Positions 10,690 to 22,899 of a stretch of DNA of 60,000 nt are shown here, in pieces. Both the position numbers and the translations under genes were made by a program. This DNA comes from Takakia lepidozioides. Its lineage: Eukaryota; Streptophyta; Takakiopsida; Takakiales; Takakiaceae. The stretch spans positions 13,890,001 to 13,950,000 of the forward strand of contig CM060732.1 of NCBI GenBank assembly GCA_030704615.1. Reading direction: 5' to 3'. Within the stretch, counting starts at the first letter, position 1. Every line of letters starts with the position of its first letter. The notes below the pieces were generated by a model. It saw only the letters and a program-made list of their open reading frames with translations, made no database searches and was not told the DNA's origin.

Positions 10690-13600
10690 CCGAATTTACC
10701 AGCCGTCCTCGGCCTAAACTGCCGCAGAGATCAAGAGAGGGGGGAGGAACAAGTCGTGCGGGGGAGATGAATGATGGTCTGTAAAAACTTCAAAGCTTGT
10801 CAATGAAACAGGCTATCGCCACAGCCCACTGCAGCTTAAGCCATGAACGATTTGTCTCCGAATGAGAGAGACGCCAGTAATGAGTGCGGTTTGGGAGTTA
10901 GAGAATGTCACTATCTCATCCACGCGTCTTGTAGATCTTCTCGGAGATGGACAGCCGCCAACTTGGCGTGGAGAATGATTGTACTGTATTAGAGTCTCGA
11001 AGTCTCCGAGACTCTGATTCAGCACAGGAATCCAAGGAGATGGAAGGAAGTGACTTCGAGTCTGGATCTTTTCTCTTCACACGAGAGACAAGGATTTCTG
11101 TCAATCTCTCTTTTACTTAAATATGTAGAAATTAGCTTCCAAAAAACGTCTATCAATTTACTTTCATTAGGAATGAATTTCATCTTTATGATTTCAATCA
11201 GTTTTGGATGGATCATTGAAACATGGACGGAGGACTGCTGCACTTTAATGTGTATAAGCACTAGGTATACGTATAGCTCACTATCAATCGAGCTCTTGGG
11301 ATTCATCACATGAAATCAATTAAAGGACACTTACGAACTTCGGTTAGAACGCAGTCATTCCCTCGAAACTTTCAACATTAAATTTTCCAATGATTGTCAT
11401 TGCATTGCAATTGTGAAACTCTTGCCCTTCTAAGTTCTTACCTATTGGATTTTAGTGTGTGTGTGTGAAAGATGGCTCAGAACATTGCCCTTAGCTTGAA
11501 GGACAATTGGCCTGTGAAGTGTCAGTGAATGTTTCAAATTTCAGGCCTGAGTGGAACTTCATGCAAAAGCTCTAAGAGCACAATACACAAGCTGTTAGTA
11601 CCTGTAGGCAGCTACATTAGCGGTGTATTTGAGGGGAATTTCACAGATTTGCAGTGTCCAAGATAGTATCAATGAGGAATGGTCAAACCACATGCTCTTG
11701 GCAGGAGACGGTGGCAAGTCGGAATGTTACATACCTAGTGGTGCTCAAGACATTTCACTTTGTGTCTCTTATAGCCAATAATAGGGGCCCACTTTAGGGG
11801 GTGCAAGAGAGTTGGTGGAGGCGGCTGAAAGCTGACGCGTGAAGAAGGAATTTGTACGCTAGCAGCAACTGGCGGCATTCTTATGTCAGTAGATCCCCAT
11901 GTGGACCCAGTCGCACACAACGGACAGGCAGCAGCCGCAACGGTAAGTAGACTGTAGCAGGAAAGAGTAGCGTGTGATGAGTGTGTGTATTTGCACACGC
12001 TCGCTGCTCCGTTTGCCTCGGTCCGAACCCGAGATGGAGGCTGGGCAGTTTACCGAGTGATATTAAAAAGTATGTTTGTTGTCACTGCTCACACGAATAT
12101 CTTAGTGGATACTGGTAACAAGGCGAGCCTAGGGTTCCAGCTTCGTGGACCGAACCAACTTGACCAGGCGTGTCTCGGAACACCGCCCCAGCCAGTGAGA
12201 AGGAGACCGGCTGCAGGCCTGCTCACAATGGCACAGGCAAGGGAAAAAAACCCTTTCAGAGCAGCCCAGACAGGAAAATCCAAGAAAGATGTTTTGTCAC
12301 GCTCTTGCAAGATTTTCTTGGGAAGGCAGGAAGATGATTGTATCCTCGGGCAGCTCCCCGCCCAGACCCACCTGTAAAATCACTTCGAATTGTGAGGGAA
12401 GCTGTTGTGCTTGCACCTCCCACGGAAGGACTGACCTGCATCTGCCCTCTCTCGCTGCTCCTCTCTCATGGTTTGTCTATTTTATGAGCTCTTTGCTCCA
12501 AGGGTTGTTATGTATGGGCTGGGGCTTGAGGCCAAGGGCGAGGGCACTGTTATGAAAGTATTGCCGACCCCGTCGGTTCGGAGCTGGTCGCCCAAGGTGG
12601 GACAACGCTGTGGAGGGGTAGATTGAGTTGCAGGAAATGCATGTACAATTGGCTTTCGCGAAAAACTTGTGGACCTTGTATCCAAAGATATTCAGGTTGA
12701 GAGAGGGAGAGAGAACTTGCAATGCCTTGGTCCGATCGTTGCAGACTCGCAATCAGTTTTGGGAAAAGCTCTCATGGATGGATCAAGCACAGTTTGCCAT
12801 GGAGGTGGTTGAGTAGCTGGAAGTTATCTGCGACGCTGCGTATGTGCAAAGAGAGAACAGGTGAAAGGCACTGCCTGGCACAATCGTCCCCCCCAAAGAC
12901 GGGCAAACGAAAGAAAGTGAGAGACATAGAAGAGGAGGATTCTTTTCCCAGAGTGAACTGAAGGGGAAAGCAAAGAGCATGAAAGAGTATATGTGGATCA
13001 CCGGAGTGCCTACCTTTTGTGGGTTTCTTTCATTAGCTCAAACTCCACACCCATTCCTGCAGTAAATGCCTTTAGGTATTTCTCTGTTAGCTGTAGCGGG
13101 ACTACCTTGACTGAAAGATTAGGTCACTAAGAGAGGGAGGGGAGAAGAACAAGTCGGAGCCATTGCCTTGATTGTATGAGGGACCCCTGTGATGCTGGAC
13201 GACTTATAGCCTGAATGCTCCAATACATTCTTCAACATTTTCAAGCCCAAGAAGGGTAAGAGAGTGTCCCGAAAGATCGAGAGAAATAATCGGTGACTGG
13301 AAAGTTAAGGGGAAGAGGTTTGAGAAATAAGGCTGTGCGTATGTTGAATTGGTACAGTGACTGTACGCTAGCTCGAGGTCTGGCAACGAAAGAGAAGTAG
13401 TCTTGCAGAAACTCAATTGGAAAGGTGACTCTAGGAGAAAATTGTAGTTGTTCAAAGGCAACCGAGCACTTGCAAGCTATTGGATGCTGACAGCTGACCC
13501 ACATTAACGTGGCCGTAGCTTCTGGTTCTCTATGACTTGAGGCACAAGGCTGCATTCTTTTGCCAAAGTACGATTGGAAAGTCCTTTTGAGTCGCTCTTG

Positions 13601-13870
13601 AAATATGTCGGGTGAGAAGCACCTCGTTGAGTGATGGGTTTGGGTAGACAGACAGCTAGCCCCTTTTTTTTTACCTTCCCTTAGTGGAAGGGTAGTTTTT
13701 CTAGAGACCATGGAGCTGAACTGCCGCTCCCTAGCCCATCAGCTCAATTTTAAAGGGGGATACTTTTTCTGCAGTACGAGTTGTACGGGATCATGCAGCA
13801 CTAAAGACCATGCACAAAAGACTGGTGGGCAGATTTTGACAACACCGGTAATATAGTTGGAACCGTTGTT
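10690..13870. other. Intergenic, no recognisable gene
   Basis: ORFs in both strands are under about 160 codons, overlap each other and have no family signature. The last few hundred bases probably include the promoter and leader of the oxygenase-like gene, but I see no convincing TATA box. Confidence 0.4.
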
Positions 13871-13873
13871 CCA

Positions 13874-13973
<100 letters not shown>

Positions 13974-14005
13974 AGATTGGGGGCTTTCAGTACTGCATGG
14001 GCAGA

Positions 14006-14550
14006 ATGGCAGCAGGCATTTCATCCCCAGCCCGCGTGAGGCTGATGGATTTGATTGCTACAGATGGACTTCCATCTGACCGCTACAAGCTAGCCGTCAC
14101 AACATTGTCCCAGTCCTTCAGGAATTTCAGCGCTGCCATTATTCAATTGCCCCCGGGTGACGATGTCCTGTTACGGTGTGTGCTTGATTCTGTCAGAATG
14201 TACTTCCATCAAAAACCGATTGTGGATCCTGGATCTGTCCACGCAGAGGACCCTCAAGACTGGAATCGTACAGTGGGTTACTATGCTGAGCCCCAGCATA
14301 TCAGGGAGTTCTATGATTATCGTCCGGGGCGAACTGCTGTGGATGCAGCTAACCTAGCGGGGACGGAATTGCCCCCAGCGGGATTGCCTGAGCTTTTTGC
14401 TGCGCTGGGGAAGGCTGCCCGTGCTATCTTGGATGCAATTGGTTTCTCGCTTGAGCTGAGGAGTTTCTCGTTTACAGATTTGCTGGATAATGTGCCACTG
14501 AGAAGTGGAGAGACTTCAATTTCTGTTCTATCAACTTGCTGTCACAATAG
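14006..14550 (+). CDS. Exon 1, oxygenase-like gene
   Basis: 181 codons plus two bases. Starts MAAGISSPARVRLMDL; includes PPGDDVLLRCVLDS and GYYAEPQHIREFYDYRPG. Donor AATAG/GTATGG leaves AG, completed by A from exon 2 to give Arg. A 436-bp intron follows. Confidence 0.75.
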
Positions 14551-17500
14551 GTATGGCGGACCCTCTTGGCTCACATTTTGTTGAAACGAATTGGAATCCA
14601 TAGAGGACTGCCATCACCGGAAGAGAGAATATCCTCTGCTATCCTGGGCATGATTTTCTCCTAACCAAAGATAAAATGCCTTTTTGAATGTGCCTAGAAT
14701 TTGGTACTCTGGATAGAACTTGAACAATTATTGGCACTCTCGTAGCACCCGGGTCTTTGGGCAAATTCTCAGGACTTCAAATCCATAGAATCTTTGCCAT
14801 CCTGAATTTGAACTTCTGTCCCAGAAGAATTGGTTTGATTGTCAAGTATTCTGGTCTTAAATAGGCTCATCTTGCAAGAATGTCTTAAAAGTCCTACAGC
14901 AGTAGACTTTGAGAAATTATCTTTGTGAGCTTCCTGCTTAGTTGTCCAGGTGTTAAGCACAGACTGTCCTTTCTTTATGTTGGCAGACCTGGGGCACACC
15001 AGGGAGCTGTACTGACAGGTGAGCAAGGCCATATGCCCCTTCATGAAGAGGAAGAACCACATGCTGACAAGGGACTCTTGACCTTACTGAAGTCAGATAA
15101 ATCTGGGCTCCAAATACGAGACTTTCAGGGACGATGGGTTGTTGCGGATGCAGACTTGGGCCCCCAAGACATGGTACTGTACTCAGGTCTGTCTCTCTAT
15201 CAAGCAACTGCAAGTTACGTAATGCCTGCTCTCCAGCGAATTGACACCAGCACAAGCCTTGGTCATGCCCAGAGTTCTACCCTTTATGGACGATGTTCCG
15301 TGGCGTTTAAGCTTATGCCTCGTGCTTCAGCAATTTTGCATTGCTCTGCTATGACAGCTGCTGGCCATCCTGTGGGGGGTCCCTTTCAACTGCCAGTTGC
15401 TGTTCATGATTTCATGCAGCGGTCACATCCCATGGACCAACTTGTGAGCCGGCCCGGCATTCCAACTTTTGCCTTTCCTACGCCACCTGATGGTGGGTTA
15501 CTTCTGCACGTGTTGAGGGGATGGGATTAAATGAAGTTCTGCTGCTGTTAAGGATTAGTGTGCATAAGCTCAATGTTTTACTCGATCGTCTTCCTCTCCA
15601 GATGGGTAGAGGCATTGGTGAGCTCACGTGATGAATGATCACTCACATGAGCCTCACAAGCATGATTATCTGTAGATGACGTGCTAGTTCACCTTGCCAA
15701 GGAAAGAAGCACGTTCTTAGTTACATGATTAAATGATAATGCATTATTGGTAATGCTACATGTCTAACAGTAAGCTGACTTTCACAGCTGGATGTCCTGA
15801 CTGAAACTTCTATTCAGTAGTTTTCGTTCCTGCCACAGCTCAAGTGAAGGCACCGATGAAGCGCCGCAAACAAATCTCACGAGGGAAGCCCCTTGCTCCA
15901 TCCAAGCGGTTACGGCTTGAAGCCCAACGTGTTCTTAAGGAGCGAGTTCAGGAGATAGCAGACAGTAAAGGTCTCAAAATCCGGTACTGCAATTTCAAAG
16001 AGTGTGAGGAGCAACACATCACTGCACTTGATAGTCCCTGTTCAGCAATGCGGGCAGAGATGGGTTGGCCCCCTGGGGTCTCCTTTGTTCATCCTCATGA
16101 TCTGCCCAATAAAGCCAAGCAGGCCTTTTTGGAAGCTTACGAACCTGGATGGACAGCTGCTCAAGATGTGGAACTCGGATTATTGGAGCCAAGCCACTTG
16201 CAACAACCTCAGACTCATGCTTGTAAGGCTCTGAACTGTCTTTGCAGAATTGGCTGGGGAAAGAGCCAAGGGGGGGTTTTGAGGGAGGGAAAGAAAGAAA
16301 GAAAAAGAATTTGACTGTGGAGAGGTGCCTACATGCTCTTTATTGGGCAGTCAACCCTTCACACACCTAAGAAAGATGGTCTCGACTGTCTCTCCGTTCC
16401 TAAAATCTTGGAGGCACTTTGGACATGGTACTGGAATGGAGATGACATATGGGTCCCCAACAGTCCCTTCTGTGATTTTGTCCTTTTTCAAACATTTAGC
16501 TTCCCAGAGACAGGAACCCTGATCTTTCTCAGCGGGATCCAGGAAGTTAGTCTGTTGATCATATTTTGCGATTGTCGAAGATGATATCTTGCAAGTCACA
16601 CACAGTGCATGAGGCTCATTTAGCCTGGAAGGAAAACTCGTGATTTGAACCACATGTCAATATGAAAAGGCTGAATGCATTAGGGCATGCAAGGAAATCT
16701 CTTGACCTGTGTCTAAAACCAGTGACTAGGAGTTCATGCACCTATTTTGTCCACTTTTGGTCTTGCTGGCATCTGCAGAACTCATTTGAGTGGGGGGGCT
16801 CACCAGAGTTGACTCAGTAATGAGTGGGTGATTTGTTGCATAGCTTGAATTCATCCATCATTTCTTGTGGTGGTTTTGCATCTGTTCTGTTATTGGAAGG
16901 AGGAGAATGAGGAATCTCTAGTCTAGGTGGTCAAGTTCTAAGGTTCAGTCACCAAAGTGTTAATGTTTTGAAAGGTAGTTGAGAAATTCCAATAATTAAC
17001 ACTGATGGCAAGAGGCATTCATCTCATCTAAGCATCTGGAGCCACAAAAGCTCATCAAAGTCAACCATATTTGTTAGTTACATTTGTATTCCAGCAATAC
17101 CATTGTATAGAGAGAGTGGGTGGTTCAAATAATATGGGATAACTCTTATGAAGTGACAGGAGCACCGCTTGTGGAGGACCAACGATTTGCAGTGAGGACC
17201 ATATTTGATTTTCTGCGTGGCAAGGGCAAGCTCGTTCCTACTGGAAAACCTCAGGTGGTTGGGCACAAAGTGAATCTTAGTGGTTTGGCGAAGGTGTCGT
17301 TTGAGGCAGGCGGACGAACCCAGGTGGCCTCCTGTGCTATTCTTCACTGAGTTTATTTGTTGGTTATCCAACCAATGGAAAAGTCTGCATTGAAAGGCCC
17401 AAAGTTTGAGCTTTTGTCTGTTGGTTTTTTGAAATGAACAACTGAGAAATGTACATCCAGGTTGGGGAGGTTGTCAAGGATAAAATCGTTCCTTTTTGCC

Positions 17501-19313
17501 CTATACAATCTGGACCATTGAAGGCTGTACACCAATCTGAAGTTTAAAATGCTTGAAGTTGCTAGAGAGTTACAGCCTTTGAGTCCTTTGATCTTGAAGC
17601 CCCTGCTATTGCAGCTGATTACATTCAGCTATAACTTCCTGCATAAATAGGCCCTGTGAAATTAGAGAAAAGAAGTCCATGCCTCTATTCTCCACTTCAG
17701 CTTGGGGTATCTGTATCATGAAACACCCCGGTCTGTGGTCAGAATGGCAAAAGCTCCAAGCAAAGCCAGGGTAGTTTCAGGGCACAAACCAACTGTGCAG
17801 GCGTGATCTCAAAGGTGCACGTCCGGTCATTTTCCTGCTGGCCTATTCTTAGGCTTTATGCTCTTTTGTGGTATGCTTGATTGTAGCTAGAGGATGCAAC
17901 AGGAGTTGACATCCTGACCTCAGTGTCACCCCCTGTGATCTAGATTGGAATACCAAAGCTGTGGTGTGATTTGTGGTTGATTTAACCAAATTACTGCATT
18001 ATATTTTGCCTCATCATTCTTCTGGCTGTTTGCTCTCTTTACCCAGAATATTTGACTGTATGGTGAAGAAGCTTGTAGAGCAAATCTGGAAGACCAGAAC
18101 CCGCTAACAGCAAAGTGGAGCTGGTCTGGCAACAGTCTGGTCAATCATTGTTTACAACTGTTCGGCAGTGCCGAGAGGGTTGTAGCACATACAATGTAGA
18201 ATGAGGTTGATTCTGGCCTTCCAGAATTTCAACGAAGCCTTTAGTCATAGCATCAATATGTCAATTGGACGTGACTATGGAGTCAGGAGTGTGACAGCTT
18301 TTGGCATTGTGTTGCATTTTGGGAGTAGTGACAACCTGTGATCTCAAGAGCCTCTTGCTTGTCCATGCCTGTTGATATGTCAAATGGGTTCCCATTACCA
18401 GCTCTGTTAATTTACTGCAGAGAGGTACCTAGTATTAGTTTGAACTTCAGGCAATTGTCCAGCATGGGAAGGCCTTTAGGTAGTCATTGAGTTCAAGTTG
18501 TTCATCAAAGACTGGGAAGGACATTTTGCAGGGCCTCATCTCGTCGCTTTTCCCTACCATTTCCCCATGTGGCCTCACTATGGACTTCACTAGTAGGTCA
18601 GAGAGAGAGAGATAGTGACAACAAGTCTATTTCCCGCAGGACACCAAAGCAGGTGGTGGGATTTTTACCCGCCAGGGTATAAAAGTCAGCTTGATGTCGA
18701 GCATGCCTTGCCAACAATGATCTTATATATGTTACGGTGTTAAAATATCACACTAGAAATAAGAGTGTTGATATAGCACTGCTACTGTAGCTGTCTAGTG
18801 TTTATCTTGCTTGATACAAATTTGAAACATGACTGCCAGCCACTGGCTCATGAAAAAGGAAAGTAAAAATTCAACGTCCAGCGAAATTCACTGTGCCTAC
18901 TACTCAATGCACAGTCCACCAGGGCCCAAAGGATGGGTGTGGACCTGAATATAAAGGAGAGACCAAAAGGAGAAAGACAACATGTAAGAGTTCTATTACT
19001 ACAAGGGAGGCCCAGAAAGCCGAGAGGACACAGTGGAACCGTAGAAACCAACAAAGGAAATAAGTAGCTTACTACATCCACTGGAGGGAGGACCCATATG
19101 TGATAGGAAGAGTATATGTAAGTGATCGTTTGGCTTGGTGTGGGGCAGTTTGAATCAGAGTCTGGCTTTCAGCGCTTCATTGCAGACCATTTCCAACTTG
19201 ACAATGCGTCCGAGTGGGTGAAAGAGAGAGCTCTGGAACGGCTGAAGAAATTGTATGATCAAGTGCTTGCTGATTATGTTGAGGATTTGGTGGCCAGTGA
19301 ACAACAAAATTGA
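14006..19313 (+). CDS. 2OG-Fe(II) oxygenase-like protein, spliced gene of about five exons
   Basis: Exons by phase-consistent GT-AG junctions: 14,006-14,550, 14,987-15,492, 15,839-16,222, then 17,160-17,323 and 19,149-19,313 (stop TGA). The N-terminal half resembles isopenicillin-N-synthase-like 2-oxoglutarate/Fe(II) oxygenases: HADKGLLTLL gives the H-x-D iron ligands (H207, D209), H275 in SLGHAQSS is a candidate distal ligand and R284-C-S286 fits the R-x-S 2-oxoglutarate site. The C-terminal half is basic (KAPMKRRKQISRG) and then helical (ERALERLKKLYDQVLADYVE); I do not recognise it. Substrate unknown; with the basic segment, nuclear action is possible. The ATG at 14,006 is preferred over 13,997 because it has A at -3 and G at +4. 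Odd: joining exon 3 directly to exon 4 creates TGA, so a small exon or other site is missing between them, or exons 4-5 belong elsewhere. Confidence 0.7.
14987..15492 (+). CDS. Exon 2, oxygenase-like gene (iron and 2-oxoglutarate site)
   Basis: Acceptor TTTATGTTGGCAG/ACCTGGG. Encodes the H-x-D, distal His and R-x-S motifs and SAMTAAGHPV, AVHDFMQRSHPMDQLV. Donor CCTGATG/GTGGGT in phase 1 joins exon 3 as Ala. Confidence 0.75.
15839..16222 (+). CDS. Exon 3, oxygenase-like gene (basic segment)
   Basis: Acceptor TTCCTGCCACAG/CTCAAG. Encodes a Lys/Arg-rich start (MKRRKQISRGKPLAPSKRLR) then DSPCSAMRAEMGWPPGVSF and LEAYEPGWTAAQDVELGLL. Best donor is ATGCTT/GTAAGG, phase 1, leaving T. Confidence 0.65.
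17160..17323 (+). CDS. Exon 4 (probable), oxygenase-like gene
   Basis: Acceptor GAAGTGACAG/GAGCACC; encodes PLVEDQRFAVRTIFDFLRGK and KVNLSGLAKVSFEAGGRTQ; donor ACCCAG/GTGGCC, phase 0. Its first two bases GA after the T of exon 3 would make a stop, so the upstream junction is uncertain. Confidence 0.5.
19149..19313 (+). CDS. Exon 5 (probable last exon), oxygenase-like gene
   Basis: Acceptor GTGTGGGGCAG/TTTGAA, phase 0, matching exon 4. 54 codons: FESESGFQRFIADHFQLDN and an amphipathic helix RALERLKKLYDQVLADYVED, then stop. The intron before it is 1,825 bp and holds no other gene that I recognise. Confidence 0.55.
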   Translation, partial: FESESGFQRFIADHFQLDNASEWVKERALERLKKLYDQVLADYVEDLVASEQQN

Positions 19314-20868
19314 AAGTGAGAGAGAGATCTGAAATGCATTTTGAGTTTAGAAGAGGATAGGAAGCGTGTTAAAATTTTCTGATCACTCTGCCTATCTTTG
19401 GCCACCGGGAAAGAGGGGCTTGTTATTTCCTGGTTTGGTTGATGAACGTACCACTCTTTTGCTGCAAGCACGTCACGGGCTGTGTTGGTTGCATTGGCTG
19501 GAACGATTTTGGTCCAATGCATGCAATACTCTGAGGTACTAGTCTTGAAGCTAGTCTTCAGTGCCCGAGTTGCTATCTCGTACAGATAGGCGCTGATCAA
19601 CGTAGAATTCACTTTGGGAGGATCAGACCAGTTTTACTCGGAGGGTTTGTGTTTGGCTCCTAGCGGGGCTAAAAAGTGCACGGGTGTAACAACTTTATTG
19701 ATGTGGGAGCTTTTTAATTCCCACAAGTAATGTGGACATCCTCCCTTTATTTGTGAAAATCACTACTGTCCTATTACTGTAAGATGAAGGGAGCAGGGGG
19801 ACGTTTGAGATTGCTTCGCCAGGGTTAGAAGGCTACATGGAACTGGGTAGATTATACCTGGCGCGTTGTCTGGTCCAGGAGGTAACTCCGCGGCCGCCCG
19901 ATTCTTTTCCTAGCATAAAACCGCTTCAAATATTTCCCCGCCTTTTTGCAATCGTGTCTGCGTTGTTGTTCGTTCACTGGAAAGAAACTGGAAATTAATG
20001 GGCAACTAATCTCCGACGTATCTAGTATATATTTATGGTAAGAAGCTGTGTAAATTATGCGGTAGAAGGTGTGCTGACTCAGCCAGTACGCCACTCGCCA
20101 GCTGGTGTGGGGCGTTCCCCGCTGTAATCCACTCCGGGTCCTTACGAGTTAGGGTTCACCAGTATAAGCCCAAAATACGCAGGAAATATTTGAAGCGTGT
20201 TTGGGAATGCCCCAGGGCCGGCCCAAATGCCTGTGAATGCCCGCGGGCCGGGCATTCCCCGACGTGGTGCCTGATTGGCCCACGTGTCGCTCAGCCTCCC
20301 TCTGCACCGGAAGATTGTTGCGGAAGGTGGTGTTGCACAGGAAGGTTTTACACTTGGTGGTTCATAGGCACTCAGTTCTGGAAGATAGACCTTCCGTTCC
20401 ATGAAACGGAATGTGTAGGGTAAATAAGCGTACGTCCTGCTTTTTATCTAGCGCAATCTGATTGGCTGCGAATTATCCCATATCGATTGCCCGTATTTAG
20501 CAACTGGGTGTTCTTGAGCTACATGCACGTGGTGGAAGGCCACATCCTGGCAGGGCTTTCCCTCAGGGGAGGTGTCGTCAAAATACAAAGGGTGAAACAC
20601 CATAGGGCGTTACGTATACCGTAATGCCCTAAGCCCTCACTGGAGGGCATTCCCGATTTAAGGGCCTGACGCGCCAAGGGCGGTAGCCCGAGGGGAAGGT
20701 GTCAGCCCCGGGGGAAGGCCCCAAAATCCGGGAATGCCCCACACAAGGGACGTTACCTTGTGTGAAGAAATGCCAGAAAATTAAAAAAAATCTAATGGCC
20801 GGTGCATTCTACATTTCGGAAAGCACCGCGACTGTGACTGTATGTAATGCACGTGAATGAGTTCACAC
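19314..20868. other. Intergenic with GGGCATTCCC-type motifs
   Basis: No gene recognised. Between 20,200 and 20,760 the sequence repeatedly uses GGGCATTCCC / GGGAATGCCC in both orientations. A hairpin with 11-bp arms (AGGGCGTTACG at 20,604-20,614 and CGTAATGCCCT at 20,620-20,630, one G-T pair) sits in it. Confidence 0.5.
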
Positions 20869-21642
20869 CAGTGTTGGCCGGGTATCGCATCTGGACATGC
20901 ATACCCGGCGGTTATTTGCCGGTTATGCACATATGCATACCCAGAAAGTGCAGCCCCTGGAGGAACCGGCTATGGAAGGGAGCTTCCTAACCGGCTAGAG
21001 AACCGGCATCCTGATTGTAAGGATGTTATACCCGGAGCAGGATCCGGAGCAAATGTGGATGGCGTAGAGGCGGTTCTAGATAATATAGGTGTAGGGGTTG
21101 GTGATGGTAGTTAAGATTATTGCATATGGACATATCCTGATTATGTCTTACTAGTAACAATACATTTACAATGGTTGGGGAGATTAGGTGCACAACATTG
21201 AGAATGCCCAAGTAAATAGGAAATTAATTAGTTGGGCATTTGGCTAAAACAATAGTTATAACTTAGTGTATTACAGGGGTAGCCTCAAGGGAGAGAGATA
21301 GATGATAGGGGTTGAACTTTTGAACCTGAGACCCACATGCCAATACACAAGTGGCTTACCACCATGCCACAACCCTCTTGTGTAGTTTTACACACATACA
21401 CAAAAATGCTAGAAGAAGTAAATATATAAAAATGGATGAATCCCATAACCGGTACCATGGAACCGACAATTTTTAAAATGGCATAACCGGTAGATTGAAA
21501 ATTCATGTGTTTAATGAGAATCTGTATCCGAGATGTTTTTCAAACCTATTGTTATACCCTGGCCCGGCCATCCACTTTTTTCAAGGAGTAGGCCATAACT
21601 GGACCGGAAGAGGGCTCAAAACATGGTACCCGGCCAACACTG
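20869..21642. mobile_element. Non-autonomous hAT-superfamily DNA transposon
   Basis: 774 bp bounded by perfect 16-bp terminal inverted repeats CAGTGTTGGCCGGGTA and flanked by an exact 8-bp direct duplication GTTCACAC at 20,861-20,868 and 21,643-21,650. An 8-bp duplication and CAG...CTG ends are hallmarks of hAT elements. Subterminal sequence is rich in short AACCGG/CCGGTTA motifs in both orientations (for example near 20,915, 20,960, 21,447, 21,485 and 21,600), as expected for hAT transposase binding. There is no transposase ORF, so it would move only in trans. Identical duplications and perfect repeats suggest a fairly recent insertion. Confidence 0.9.
21290..21390 (-). mobile_element. tRNA-derived SINE-like segment inside the hAT element
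   Basis: On minus it has a tRNA-like internal promoter: box A resembling TGGCATGGTGGTAAG, then about 45 bp later a box B-like AGGTTCAAAAG and AGTTCAACCCC. The layout fits a tRNA-derived SINE. I cannot see clear duplications, so its limits are approximate. Confidence 0.5.
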
Positions 21643-22134
21643 GTTCACACCAGTTGTATCTTGCTAAGAAACAAGGTTAGGACTACATGATGGAAACTGT
21701 ATATCTCGTTGAGATTGTTCAGAAGCCGCGCGAGTTGAACCATTTTGCAATATGATCATTGAGTGGACATGTAAATCTCAATGTTAGCAGTCCCACAGTC
21801 AGTACCTGGTTTGAAACTTGGGCTATATCTCAGATCTCTGTCAGGATGATACGTGTGGCCATAGAACTTCCTCAAAGCTGCAATTAACTTGTCGAAAGCC
21901 TAGGAGTATTCCCTACAGAGTGAACAGGGTGATGGGAGGGTTACTAGATCAATATCTTAGCTACCAGGAAGAAGATGAAGGTTACTACGAGACCTAATCA
22001 CTGAAGGAGGCAAAGAACCAGCCCATGCATATCCCAACATCAAGACATATAAACCTGGATGACCTGGGTACTAAAATCTACTTAACTATCACTCTCACCA
22101 CAAACTAGCCCAAACTTTTGTCGTCTCGAATTGT

Positions 22135-22770
22135 TCAGTAAGCACATAGTCCAAACCGGCAAGTCCCATCACGGCACGCCATCCCACATTTCCCACAATT
22201 CTGTGTATCATCGTTAAGATTTCTACACTTGCCTTTGCAGCAGCTCCGATCCCACTTGCAAACATGGCCGCAGTGGCCACAATGATTCGGATTGGTTGCC
22301 AGGTCCACGCAGGAATCGCCACAGCAGGTAGTCCGGCGTTGATCTCTCTTGGACGCCTTTAGGGTGATGCACACCGTGGCAGTATCCGAGCAACCGTTGG
22401 AGTGCGCCCACAGGCTGCGCCGGGGAACAACTGCATTCGAGACCCTTTTCTGCCTTGGCCGTCTCATCACTGAGTTATGAGATGAAGGAGGATCAAGGGC
22501 CTTACCTGAGTGAGCTTCAACCCTGCAACGATCGAATCTTCGTTGGTCTGGGAAATAGCCGTATCCAACCTCACTTGTAACCTCTCTACTCTTTGCTCCT
22601 GGTCTAGGCGAATGGGCTGTGTTGTGGGAGCTACCCTTGAAACTGCGTCTCTCCATAGCTTCCGATGTAGGAAACGGGGCGAAACACACCGCAAGTAGAG
22701 CACCAGCTGTTACCAAAGCAATGACCGGAAGACTGAGTGTGCCTGCGGCAACCATGTGCAGCTGGGCCAT
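22135..22770 (-). CDS. STIG1-like secreted cysteine-rich protein
   Basis: Member of the STIG1/GRI family: small apoplastic cysteine-rich proteins, in flowering plants tied to stigma exudate, pollen-tube growth and cell-death signalling. The start at 22,770 (MAQLHMVAAG) is preferred because it puts a hydrophobic signal peptide at the N-terminus (LPVIALVTAGALLAVCFA); an in-frame ATG at 22,845 would bury it. The C-terminal 65 residues carry the family signature: CCGDSCVDLATNPNHCGHCG, then CCKGKCRNL, NCGKCGMACRDGTC and a final GLCAY. A Pro/Arg/Ser-rich linker of about 110 residues separates them. At 211 residues it is longer than the usual 130-160. A TATA-like TTTATAG lies on minus near 22,903. 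Single exon, no lesions seen. Role in this plant is unknown. Confidence 0.85.
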   Translation of the reverse strand: MAQLHMVAAGTLSLPVIALVTAGALLAVCFAPFPTSEAMERRSFKGSSHNTAHSPRPGAKSREVTSEVGYGYFPDQRRFDRCRVEAHSGKALDPPSSHNSVMRRPRQKRVSNAVVPRRSLWAHSNGCSDTATVCITLKASKRDQRRTTCCGDSCVDLATNPNHCGHCGHVCKWDRSCCKGKCRNLNDDTQNCGKCGMACRDGTCRFGLCAY

Positions 22771-22899
22771 ATGGAAAATCCTCGACAATCTATACTCAGA
22801 CTTCTTACGCTGAACTGATGACACTGCGTCCACCCCGGGTTGCAAGTTGCTGCGTATGACAACAACCTGTCACAATCTCTACTACTGAGGCAGGCCTTT

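Noticed and set aside
11985-12960. Several 60-130 codon ORFs
   Set aside because: Overlapping in both strands without domain features, typical of random open frames in moderately GC-rich DNA.
20142-20423. ORFs on both strands around 20.2-20.4 kb
   Set aside because: Short, mutually overlapping, driven by GC-rich GGGCATTCCC repeats; no family features.
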